The position numbers were made by a program, and so were the translations under genes. This document shows positions 6,912-12,317 of a stretch of 12,317 nucleotides of DNA, piece by piece. The stretch is taken from NCBI GenBank assembly GCA_030433195.1, contig JAUIME010000080.1, forward strand, positions 1 through 12,317, in the 5' to 3' direction. Position 1 is the stretch's first letter. The number at the start of each line of letters is the position of its first letter. Origin of the DNA: a bacterium. GTDB taxonomy: Bacteria; Planctomycetota; JACOTG01; JAUIME01. The notes below the pieces were generated by a model that was not told the DNA's origin, ran no database searches, and was given only the letters and a program-made list of their open reading frames with translations.

Positions 6912-6953
6912 CTTTCGGACATCGATCTCGCGCGCGAATCGCGATGTCGAAAG
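6912..6953. repeat. 42-nt near-palindrome upstream of the CPXCG gene
   Basis: CTTTCG-G-ACATCG (6912-6924) pairs with CGATGT-CGAAAG (6942-6953), 12 bp with a single bulged G. The centre, TCGCGCGCGA (6928-6937), is itself a palindrome on the same axis, allowing a stem of about 17 bp with small bulges. It lies 47 nt before the ATG at 7001. A weak -10-like GATACT overlaps its left edge (6908-6913). It could be an operator or a structured leader of the downstream gene. Confidence 0.5.
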
Positions 6954-7000
6954 CGGGACGAACGCAAGAGGCGGATACTCGGGAGCAAGGAGACGGTCGT

Positions 7001-7510
7001 ATGGCGGATGACCGGCAAGCGGACGAGGAACTCGAGGGCATGGACGACGGCCCCCACGATTCCGACGCACAACACGAACTCGACCCCGGCGACGACATGC
7101 TCGCCGACGACTTCGCGACGAACTTCGGTTCGGACGTCGAGGCCGACACCGCGTCCCTCTCGCGCCCCGGCCCGCGATTCGACGACGACAGCGAGGACGA
7201 TTCACCGGACGACGACGACGATTACGACGACGACGACGATGATTCGGACGACGGGTATGACGGCGACGAAGACGAAGACGACGAGGAGGGCTGGGGTGGG
7301 AACACCGGCCTCATCGACGGCGTCGAGGAAGAGGGAACCTTCGCCTGCCCGTCTTGCGGCGAGGAGATCGTGATCCCGATCGACATCTCGGAGGGGTCCG
7401 AACAGGAACTCACCGAGGATTGCCCGGTCTGCTGCAATCCGAACGTGATCACGATCACGATCGACGACGCCGGCGACATCACCGTCGAAGCCGAATCCGA
7501 GAGCGACTGA
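7001..7510 (+). CDS. CPXCG-motif cysteine-rich protein with long acidic N-terminal region
   Basis: A 169-residue protein. The ATG at 7001 has AAGGAG 8 nt upstream; the frame is open to a TTG at 6887, but that extension has no ribosome site and overlaps the near-palindrome. Residues 114-160 match the small CPXCG family (PF14255): FACPSCGEEI (115-123) then EDCPVCCNPNVI (139-150), giving Cys116, 119, 141, 144 and 145, four of which could bind zinc as a ribbon. Family members are normally only about 60-70 residues, essentially just this module. Here residues 1-112 are an added, highly acidic, presumably disordered segment, with residues 61-96 nearly all Asp and Glu. The family's function is not established; a nucleic-acid or protein-binding role is speculation. 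Its stop is 18 nt from the stop of the convergent DinB gene. Confidence 0.88.
   Translation: MADDRQADEELEGMDDGPHDSDAQHELDPGDDMLADDFATNFGSDVEADTASLSRPGPRFDDDSEDDSPDDDDDYDDDDDDSDDGYDGDEDEDDEEGWGGNTGLIDGVEEEGTFACPSCGEEIVIPIDISEGSEQELTEDCPVCCNPNVITITIDDAGDITVEAESESD
7181..7288 (+). repeat. GAC/GAT-rich low-complexity region encoding an Asp/Glu run
   Basis: Codons 61-96 of the CPXCG protein are largely tandem GAC and GAT, densest at 7208-7253. The simple-sequence character suggests growth by slippage, always in whole codons here. Confidence 0.7.
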
Positions 7511-7528
7511 CCGCTCGGGAGATCGCCG

Positions 7529-8041
7529 TCAGTCGTGCGCGGTCTCCACGATCGCGAGATGGTGGCGCAGGTGAACGTCGGCGAAGCGAAGCCACTCTTC
7601 CGCGTCAAACTGGCCGAGGACCGGATGCGGGAGCCGTCCCGTCGCACCCTCGACCCGAGCCGCCCGCCCATCGCACGCGCCGAGTAGCTCACGGCACCGT
7701 GCCAACTCCTCCGCAAGACGGCCGCGTTCGGGTCGATCTGCGGGTCGCGTCACGTCGGGCGCCTGGGCGGCCCCGACCGGGATCCGCCGTTCGGCGAGCA
7801 CCGTCGTGCCGAACTCGGTCGGCGCGCCTTCGCGCAGGATCCGGTCGCTTCGATCGTCCAAGAGCACGCTCACGGCACGCAGCGAGGCGCTCGTGGCGTG
7901 CAGCGCGTGATCGAGGTGCTGCGCGATCGACCATCCGTTCCCGAACGGCCGGTGCAGCTCTTCGTCCGAGGGGGACGACAGAACGGCCTCGGCCGCATCG
8001 AGGCTCTCTTTCATACGCTGCCGGTCCGTCCCGAAGCTCAT
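7529..8041 (-). CDS. DinB/YfiT-superfamily protein, putative metal-dependent enzyme
   Basis: A 170-residue four-helix-bundle type protein. The start at 8041 is fixed by an exceptional ribosome site 8 nt upstream. Features of the DinB_2 group: GWSIAQHLDHAL (36-47), HPVLG (139-143), then EEWLRFADVHLRHH (148-161). His42 or His45 with His157 and His160/161 fit the usual three-histidine metal site. Relatives act as thiol-dependent transferases (bacillithiol or mycothiol S-transferases, maleylpyruvate isomerase fold) or have no known function; the substrate cannot be read from sequence. It is transcribed divergently from the uridine phosphorylase gene across a 170-nt gap and converges on the CPXCG gene with only 18 nt between stops. 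No functional link to nucleoside metabolism is visible. Confidence 0.85.
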   Translation of the reverse strand: MSFGTDRQRMKESLDAAEAVLSSPSDEELHRPFGNGWSIAQHLDHALHATSASLRAVSVLLDDRSDRILREGAPTEFGTTVLAERRIPVGAAQAPDVTRPADRPERGRLAEELARCRELLGACDGRAARVEGATGRLPHPVLGQFDAEEWLRFADVHLRHHLAIVETAHD

Positions 8042-8044
8042 CGT

Positions 8045-8054
8045 GATCACCTCC
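8045..8054 (-). promoter_or_regulatory. Ten-base full-length Shine-Dalgarno of the DinB-fold gene
   Basis: On the minus strand this reads GGAGGTGATC, complementary to ten consecutive bases of the conserved 16S rRNA 3' tail (GATCACCTCC), with GGAGG ending 8 nt before the ATG at 8041. It fixes the start codon over upstream in-frame candidates. Confidence 0.8.
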
Positions 8055-8199
8055 GCCGCAGCCCTCGCCCGCATGATTCGTGAACCGCCGGCTGCAGCGG
8101 CGCATCTGCGGGCTTCTCCTCGCGGGATCTTCTAGCGTATGGCGCGGGGTCGGCGCAAGCGCTACGATCGTGCTTCGAGAGCCGCCGCGACATCGCATC

Positions 8200-8205
8200 G
8201 AGGAG
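8200..8205 (+). promoter_or_regulatory. Shine-Dalgarno selecting the GTG start at 8212
   Basis: GAGGAG lies 6 nt before GTG 8212. The frame remains open upstream to 8080, but only from 8212 does the product begin as expected for the family, about 19 residues ahead of the conserved HIGL.PGEV segment. Confidence 0.65.
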
Positions 8206-8211
8206 CACAGC

Positions 8212-9051
8212 GTGGGATCCTACGAATCCGCCGAACGCGTTCAAGACGAAGCCGGACGCCAGTATCACATCGGGCTCGCTCCCGGTGAGGTCGCGCCGTG
8301 GGTCGTCCTCGTCGGGGATCCGGGACGCGCCGAAGCCGTCGCGGCACACTTCGACGATCGCCGCATCGAGCGCCGCAATCGCGAATACGCCGCCATCACC
8401 GGGACATGTCGCGGGCGCGAGGTTACCGTTCTCGGCACGGGCATCGGATGCGACAACACCGAGATCGCCGTCGTCGAGCTCCTCGCGTGCCGACGCGATC
8501 TCACGCTGCTGCGCGTCGGAAGCTGTGGCGCGCTGCAGGAGGATATCGCGATCGGCGACGTCGTCGTTTCGACCGGTGCGGTACGCCTCGAGTCGACGTC
8601 GCTCGGATTCGTCGACGAAGGGTACCCGGCCGTCGCACATCACGAAGTCGTGCTCGCCGCGATCTCGGGCGCCGAAGCCGAGGGGATTCCGTATCACGCC
8701 GGCCTCACGGCCTGTGCTTCGGGATTCTACGGATGGCAGGGTCGTCGCGGGCAGATCATCGAGCCGCGCGATCCGGACCTGCCCGAGCGACTCGGGCGTT
8801 GGCGCGTCGCGAACTTCGAGATGGAGACCAGCACGCTTTTCACGCTCGCGACTCTCGCGGGGATTCGGGCGGGCGCCGTGTGCGCGGTCTTCGCGAATCG
8901 TCCCGCCAACCGATTCATCGACGCCGGCTCGAAATCCGAAGCCGAGGTGGCCGCGATCCGGTGCGGCCTGGCCGCGATCGACGCCCTCGCGTACATGGAC
9001 GCGAAGGCCGGCGGCAAGCCTTTTCACATCCCCTACGCTTCCGAGCCGTAG
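8212..9051 (+). CDS. udp: Uridine phosphorylase-like nucleoside phosphorylase
   Basis: A 279-residue member of the PNP/UDP phosphorylase family 1, which splits nucleosides with phosphate into base and (deoxy)ribose-1-phosphate. It starts at GTG with GAGGAG 6 nt upstream. Conserved landmarks, compared with E. coli Udp: HIGL (19-22), GDPGR (35-39, phosphate site), RNREY (55-59), GTGIGCDNTEIAVVELL (75-91), RVGSCGAL (101-108), DVVVSTGAVRLE (116-127) and FEMETSTLF (202-210, ribose-binding Met/Glu). Gln176 and Arg178 in WQGRR correspond to the E. coli Gln166/Arg168 pair that recognises uracil, so uridine, deoxyuridine or thymidine is the expected substrate rather than purine nucleosides. It leads a three-gene operon; the phosphohexomutase begins 17 nt after its stop. 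Uridine specificity is an inference from two residues. Confidence 0.88.
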   Translation: MGSYESAERVQDEAGRQYHIGLAPGEVAPWVVLVGDPGRAEAVAAHFDDRRIERRNREYAAITGTCRGREVTVLGTGIGCDNTEIAVVELLACRRDLTLLRVGSCGALQEDIAIGDVVVSTGAVRLESTSLGFVDEGYPAVAHHEVVLAAISGAEAEGIPYHAGLTACASGFYGWQGRRGQIIEPRDPDLPERLGRWRVANFEMETSTLFTLATLAGIRAGAVCAVFANRPANRFIDAGSKSEAEVAAIRCGLAAIDALAYMDAKAGGKPFHIPYASEP

Positions 9052-9068
9052 CCGCAGGAGAGCGAGCC

Positions 9069-10472
9069 ATGGCCCCTTCGCAGCAACCTTCGTTCGAGCC
9101 GGGCATCTTCCGGCGTTACGACATCCGCGGTCGGGTCGACGACCAGATCACGCCCGAGCTCGCGTACCACGTCGGTCGCGCCTTCGGGACGCGCGTGCGG
9201 CGTGCCGGCGCCACGAACGCCGTCATCGGACGCGACGTCCGCCATTCGTCCCCGGCACTCGCGGCGCGCGCTGCCGAAGGCATGGCCGAAGCGGGCGTGC
9301 GCGTGATCGACATCGGCGTCGCGCCCACGCCCGTCGTCTACCACGCCGCCTACCGCATGGAGCTCGGCGGCGCGATCGTCGTCACCGGGAGCCACAATCC
9401 GAAGACCGACAACGGGCTCAAGTTGGTTCTCGACGGGCAGTCGCTCTGGGGTGACGCCGTCGCGAGCCTTCGCACCCAGATCGAGGCCGGCGACTACGAG
9501 ACGGGCGACGGGAGCGTCGAGTCGCTCGCCTACGTGAAACGCTACGTGAGCGAAATCACCGATCGCTTCGTCTTCAAGCAGCCGCTGCGCGTCGCGATCG
9601 ATTGCGGCAACGGTGTCATGGGGCCGATCGTGCTCGACGTCTTGCACCGCCTCGGTTGCGAGGTCGTGCCGCTCTACACGGATCCCGACGGCGACTTCCC
9701 CAATCACCTCCCCGACCCGGAGGTGCCGGCGTACATGCGCGCGCTCGGCGAGGCCGTCGTCGAGAAGCAATGCCACTGCGGACTCGGCTTCGACGGCGAC
9801 GGCGATCGTGTCGGCGTCTTCGACGAAACAGGCCGCAAGATCTCCGCCGACTGGCTCATCGTATTGTTCGCGGAAGACATGCTGCGTGAGTATCCGGGCG
9901 GCAAGATCCGCTACGACGTGAAGTGTTCTCAGTTCCTGGCCGACCGCATCCGCGCCGCGGGCGGCGAGCCGATCATGGGCGAGACCGGCCACTCGCTGCT
10001 CAAACGCGACATCCGCGAGCTCGACGCGATCTTCGGCGGCGAACTCTCGGGGCATCTCGTTTTCAATCGCGGCTACCTGCCGATCGACGACTCGTTGTAC
10101 TGCGCGCTCGCGTTTCTCGAGCGAGTCGACCGCTCGGGCGGCCTCGCGTCGCGCTTGTTCCACGACTTTCCCGCGCTCGTGTCGACGCCCGAGATCAAGG
10201 TGCCGTGCCCGGACGACCGCAAGTTCGACGTCGTCGACGGGATCGTCGCCTCGTTCGAGGGTGCGGGCGGCGAGGGTTACGACGTCGTCTCGATCGACGG
10301 AGTGCGCGCGGCGCTGCCCTCGGGCGCGTGGTTCCTGATTCGCGCGAGCAACACGACGCCTTGCCTCACCGTGCGCCTCGAGGCGAACGACGCCGCCGAG
10401 CTCGAGACGTTGCGCGCGATCGTCGACGAGCGGCTCGCGCGATTCGACGTCGGTCCGCTGGCAATCGAATGA
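9069..10472 (+). CDS. Phosphomannomutase/phosphoglucomutase (AlgC type)
   Basis: A 467-residue alpha-D-phosphohexomutase that interconverts hexose 1- and 6-phosphates through a phosphoserine. The ATG has AGGAG 8 nt upstream. Four domain signatures are intact: YDIRG (17-21), active-site TGSHNP (106-111, Ser108), metal loop DGDGDR (242-247, Asp242/244/246), sugar loop GGELSGH (323-329, Glu325/Ser327) and phosphate loop RASNTTP (425-431). The residue numbers of the first three sites coincide with Pseudomonas AlgC as I remember it, so this is a full-length, conventional PMM/PGM. The normal job would be GDP-mannose or UDP-glucose precursor supply for envelope glycans. Sitting between a nucleoside phosphorylase and an SGNH protein, it could instead or additionally act on (deoxy)ribose-1-phosphate, since no DeoB is seen here and some family members (for example in Thermococcus) are phosphopentomutases. 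Confidence 0.94.
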   Translation: MAPSQQPSFEPGIFRRYDIRGRVDDQITPELAYHVGRAFGTRVRRAGATNAVIGRDVRHSSPALAARAAEGMAEAGVRVIDIGVAPTPVVYHAAYRMELGGAIVVTGSHNPKTDNGLKLVLDGQSLWGDAVASLRTQIEAGDYETGDGSVESLAYVKRYVSEITDRFVFKQPLRVAIDCGNGVMGPIVLDVLHRLGCEVVPLYTDPDGDFPNHLPDPEVPAYMRALGEAVVEKQCHCGLGFDGDGDRVGVFDETGRKISADWLIVLFAEDMLREYPGGKIRYDVKCSQFLADRIRAAGGEPIMGETGHSLLKRDIRELDAIFGGELSGHLVFNRGYLPIDDSLYCALAFLERVDRSGGLASRLFHDFPALVSTPEIKVPCPDDRKFDVVDGIVASFEGAGGEGYDVVSIDGVRAALPSGAWFLIRASNTTPCLTVRLEANDAAELETLRAIVDERLARFDVGPLAIE

Positions 10473-10489
10473 GAGACCCGTCCAGCCGA

Positions 10490-10495
10490 AAGGAG
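10490..10495 (+). promoter_or_regulatory. Shine-Dalgarno favouring the GTG start at 10501
   Basis: AAGGAG ends 5 nt before GTG 10501 and 14 nt before the in-frame ATG at 10510. The shorter spacing supports the GTG, though the two starts differ by only three residues. Confidence 0.5.
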
Positions 10496-10500
10496 ACGCC

Positions 10501-11826
10501 GTGCCCGCGATGAGCCGAGGCCGTCGAGTCTTGATGTTCGCGATGCTGTTCGGCCTGCTAGCCATCATCGTCGAGATCGGCTCGTTCTTCGTGCTCTGGT
10601 GGGTGTACGGCGAGATTCGTTCGCCACGATCGTTCTACGAAGAGCGCGAGGCGATCCGGATCGCGCTCGTGAAACGCCTCACGACCGGCACCGACGACAA
10701 GACCGCCGAGACGATGCGCGAACACCTCGCGGTCGAGGCGCTGCATCCGTATCTCGGTTTCGTCGTCGACCACGATACGCATGGCGCACCCGACGAGAAC
10801 TGGGGCGGCCAAGGCGCCCACGCGTGGGGACTCGTCGGCGAGCTCGACCTGCCTCGCGAGCGCGACCCCGATCGTGTCGTGGTCGCGATCCTCGGCGGAT
10901 CGGTCGCGTTCTTGTTCAGTCTCGACGGCGCCCCGCGATTGGTCGAGCTCCTGCAGCAAGACCCCCGCTACGCAGGCAAGGAGATCGAAATCCTGCGACT
11001 CGCGTGGGGCGGCTACAAGCAGCCGCAGCAGCTCATGGCGCTCAACTATTTTCTCACGGCGGGTGCGCCGATCGACGTCGCCGTCGCCATCGACGGGTTC
11101 AACGAAGTCGCTCTGTCGCTCGTCGAAAACGTCGAACACGGCGTCGCGGCGATCTACCCGCGCAGTTGGCCGTGGCGCGTGCGCGACCTCCCCGATCCCC
11201 AACTTCGCCGCATGATCGGCGCGGCGGTGTACCACGAACAAGCGCGCCGCGCGCTTTCGAGCATCTTCTCGAAGGGCCCGCAAAGCCGCCTCTACACGTG
11301 GAACTTACTTTGGAAGGTCCTCGATCGTCGCGTGCGGATCCTCATCGAACGCGCCGAGATCCGCATCCGACGCCATGGCGGGCGTGCGAGCGAGGACGGT
11401 CAGCGCCCCTACGTCGAGCGCGGCCCGTTCCAGCCCGCCGACACCGACACGGCGCTCGACCGGATCGTCGGCCAATGGCGACGCGCGTCGCTCGCGATGC
11501 ATGATCTGTGCGAAGGAGCCGGCATCCGCTACGTCCAGTTCCTGCAGCCGAACCAGTACGTCGAGGGCAGCAAGCCCATGAGCGCCGAAGAACGCGCCAT
11601 CGCCTGGCGCGACGACCACCCCTACCGCAAAGCCGTGGTCCTCGGCTATCCGAAGCTCCTCGCCGCCGGCGCCGAGCTCCTCACCGCCGGCGTCGACTTC
11701 CACGACCTCACGCCCCTCTTCGCCGACGTCGAAGAGCCGATCTACGCCGACGACTGCTGCCACGTCAACGAGCGCGGCAACGCGATGCTCGCGGACGCGA
11801 TCGCTCAGGCTTTGCTTGCGGATTGA
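10501..11826 (+). CDS. Membrane-anchored SGNH/GDSL-hydrolase-like protein
   Basis: A 441-residue protein beginning at GTG 10501. A single transmembrane or uncleaved signal segment spans about residues 9-35, after a positive MSRGRR start, so the rest should be periplasmic or extracytoplasmic. SGNH blocks can be traced: ILGGSVAF (130-137, nucleophile Ser134), LAWGGYKQPQQL (167-178, block II Gly), IDGFNEV (197-203, block III Asn201) and DDCCHVNERGNAMLADAIAQ (417-436) with the Asp418-x-x-His421 dyad. Such proteins are typically O-acetyl esterases or acetyltransferase-like enzymes acting on cell-surface polysaccharide; which applies here is unknown. It is 28 nt after the AlgC-type mutase, which suits a glycan role for that pair. 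The family assignment rests on motif order and spacing, not on overall similarity. Confidence 0.8.
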   Translation: MPAMSRGRRVLMFAMLFGLLAIIVEIGSFFVLWWVYGEIRSPRSFYEEREAIRIALVKRLTTGTDDKTAETMREHLAVEALHPYLGFVVDHDTHGAPDENWGGQGAHAWGLVGELDLPRERDPDRVVVAILGGSVAFLFSLDGAPRLVELLQQDPRYAGKEIEILRLAWGGYKQPQQLMALNYFLTAGAPIDVAVAIDGFNEVALSLVENVEHGVAAIYPRSWPWRVRDLPDPQLRRMIGAAVYHEQARRALSSIFSKGPQSRLYTWNLLWKVLDRRVRILIERAEIRIRRHGGRASEDGQRPYVERGPFQPADTDTALDRIVGQWRRASLAMHDLCEGAGIRYVQFLQPNQYVEGSKPMSAEERAIAWRDDHPYRKAVVLGYPKLLAAGAELLTAGVDFHDLTPLFADVEEPIYADDCCHVNERGNAMLADAIAQALLAD

Positions 11827-11841
11827 CCGACGAGCGAAGAC

Positions 11842-11875
11842 GGTGCACTCGACGAGGAACCTCGCCGAGCGCACC
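11842..11875. terminator. Imperfect hairpin between convergent genes, possible bidirectional terminator
   Basis: GGTGC (11842-11846) pairs with GCACC (11871-11875), and CGaCGAGG with CCTCGcCG lies inside, separated by a symmetric 3x3 internal loop and a 1x1 mismatch. It is centred in the 69-nt gap between the SGNH gene stop (11826) and the convergent stop at 11896. No T-tract on either side, so strength is uncertain. Confidence 0.4.
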
Positions 11876-11895
11876 GGGAAGTACAGAATCGAGCC

Positions 11896-12317
11896 TCACT
11901 CGCAATCGCCGGGAGGCGCATTCTTCACGTCTTGGAAGAACGTGACGAAGACCGGCGGGAAGCGCGACCCGGCACCGAGGGGCACCGAGCACGACGTATG
12001 GATCTGGCTGCCCGCCACCACGTCGCCGACCGTGGTCTCGAAGAGGCACTCGTTCGGGAGTCGGCCGTTCGCGAACGTGCAACCCTTCGCTACGGCATGA
12101 ACGATGACGTACCCGGGAAAAGCTGGGACATTGGTGACGGTCACACCGTCTTCGGCCGACGAGATCGGGAACTGCGGCGGGTCCGTGGGATCGTAGACGA
12201 ACGAGACTTCGCCCACGAGTCCGCTGTGCCCATTCATCCCTTCGACCTTCACGTGGATCGTGCTCGGGAGCTCGCCGACGTAGTCGACGATCGTGAAGTA
12301 CCCGAGGCGACGGACAC
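11896..12317 (-). CDS. Unrecognised protein, N-terminus beyond the right edge
   Basis: An open frame enters from the right edge and ends at the TGA at 11896-11898, giving 139 visible C-terminal residues. It reads through the in-frame GTG at 12252, so there is no reason to start it there. The fragment is beta-strand-like with alternating hydrophobics (YFTIVDY, EVSFVYD, YVIVHAVA, PVFVTFF) and four cysteines (visible positions 79, 90, 109, 138) that could form disulphides, suggesting an exported protein. It is rich in Val, Gly and Pro and lacks recognisable catalytic motifs. I cannot assign a family. It converges on the SGNH gene and so belongs to a separate transcription unit. Confidence 0.7.
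   Translation of the reverse strand, partial: VRRLGYFTIVDYVGELPSTIHVKVEGMNGHSGLVGEVSFVYDPTDPPQFPISSAEDGVTVTNVPAFPGYVIVHAVAKGCTFANGRLPNECLFETTVGDVVAGSQIHTSCSVPLGAGSRFPPVFVTFFQDVKNAPPGDCE

Larger units (their letters stand above)
8042..8211. promoter_or_regulatory. Divergent intergenic region, DinB gene / uridine phosphorylase gene
   Basis: This 170-nt region should carry promoters for both directions. I see an inverted repeat GCCCGCA (8067-8073) and TGCGGGC (8107-8113) spaced by 33 nt, and on the plus strand CTTCTAGCGTATGGC (8129-8143), which loosely resembles the TGCTAGAAT element before deoC. No well-spaced -35/-10 pair stands out, so exact promoters are not called. Confidence 0.35.

Noticed and set aside
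7208..7253. GAC-rich stretch as a possible CRISPR or tandem-repeat array
   Set aside because: It is a triplet-rich coding run inside the CPXCG gene, with no spacers or longer repeated unit.
9033..10568. A 511-codon minus-strand frame opposite the phosphohexomutase
   Set aside because: It is complementary to a full-length AlgC-type protein, with biased shadow composition and no motif or ribosome site of its own.
1..12317. tRNA, rRNA, insertion sequences, CRISPR arrays
   Set aside because: I looked on both strands and saw no cloverleaf, transposase motif, terminal repeat pair or repeat-spacer pattern; subtle ncRNAs cannot be excluded by eye.

Overview
This window comes from a high-GC bacterial chromosome. 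The central genes use strongly GC-biased codons, initiate with clear Shine-Dalgarno sequences (including GTG starts) and sit in short tight operons. The left edge (about 1-3100) is visibly poorer in GC; for example, 29 of 60 bases are G/C at 2041-2100 against 43 of 60 at 3601-3660. A secreted parallel beta-helix protein with a choice-of-anchor-Q type module, a secreted 'VFPLFD...VTNTN' protein, a histone-H1-like lysine-rich tail and a CPXCG protein together suggest a Planctomycetota-like or other environmental Gram-negative lineage. The phylum is an inference; no rRNA or marker gene settles it.

Layout. (i) 1-2853, minus strand: a cut-off secreted protein (1-800) and a 638-residue secreted beta-helix protein (937-2853). 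(ii) 2854-3190: a 337-nt spacer holding a perfect 12-bp hairpin near the beta-helix gene and a likely extended -10 promoter for deoC. (iii) 3191-6823, plus strand: deoC, a complete aldehyde dehydrogenase, and a shortened ALDH-like protein with a basic tail whose start overlaps the previous stop. (iv) 7001-7510: a CPXCG zinc-ribbon-like protein with a very acidic N-terminal half, preceded by a long near-palindrome. (v) 7529-8041, minus strand: a DinB-fold protein. (vi) 8212-11826, plus strand: uridine-phosphorylase-family enzyme, AlgC-type phosphohexomutase, and a membrane-anchored SGNH-hydrolase-like protein in a tight operon. (vii) 11896-12317, minus strand: the C-terminal part of an unrecognised protein, facing the SGNH gene across a 69-nt gap with a terminator-like hairpin.

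How they may work together. Two clusters complement each other for pyrimidine (deoxy)nucleoside breakdown: phosphorolysis to (deoxy)ribose-1-phosphate, mutase conversion to the 5-phosphate (no DeoB is visible, so the AlgC-like mutase is a candidate), DeoC cleavage to glyceraldehyde-3-phosphate plus acetaldehyde, and oxidation of acetaldehyde by the catalytic ALDH. The most unusual element is the pair of ALDH genes. The second product keeps an ALDH-like Rossmann portion but lacks the cofactor-site Asn and Lys and the whole catalytic region with Glu and Cys. It therefore looks like a non-catalytic partner, resembling the two-domain ALDH16 architecture split into two genes, with an added histone-like N-terminal tail.
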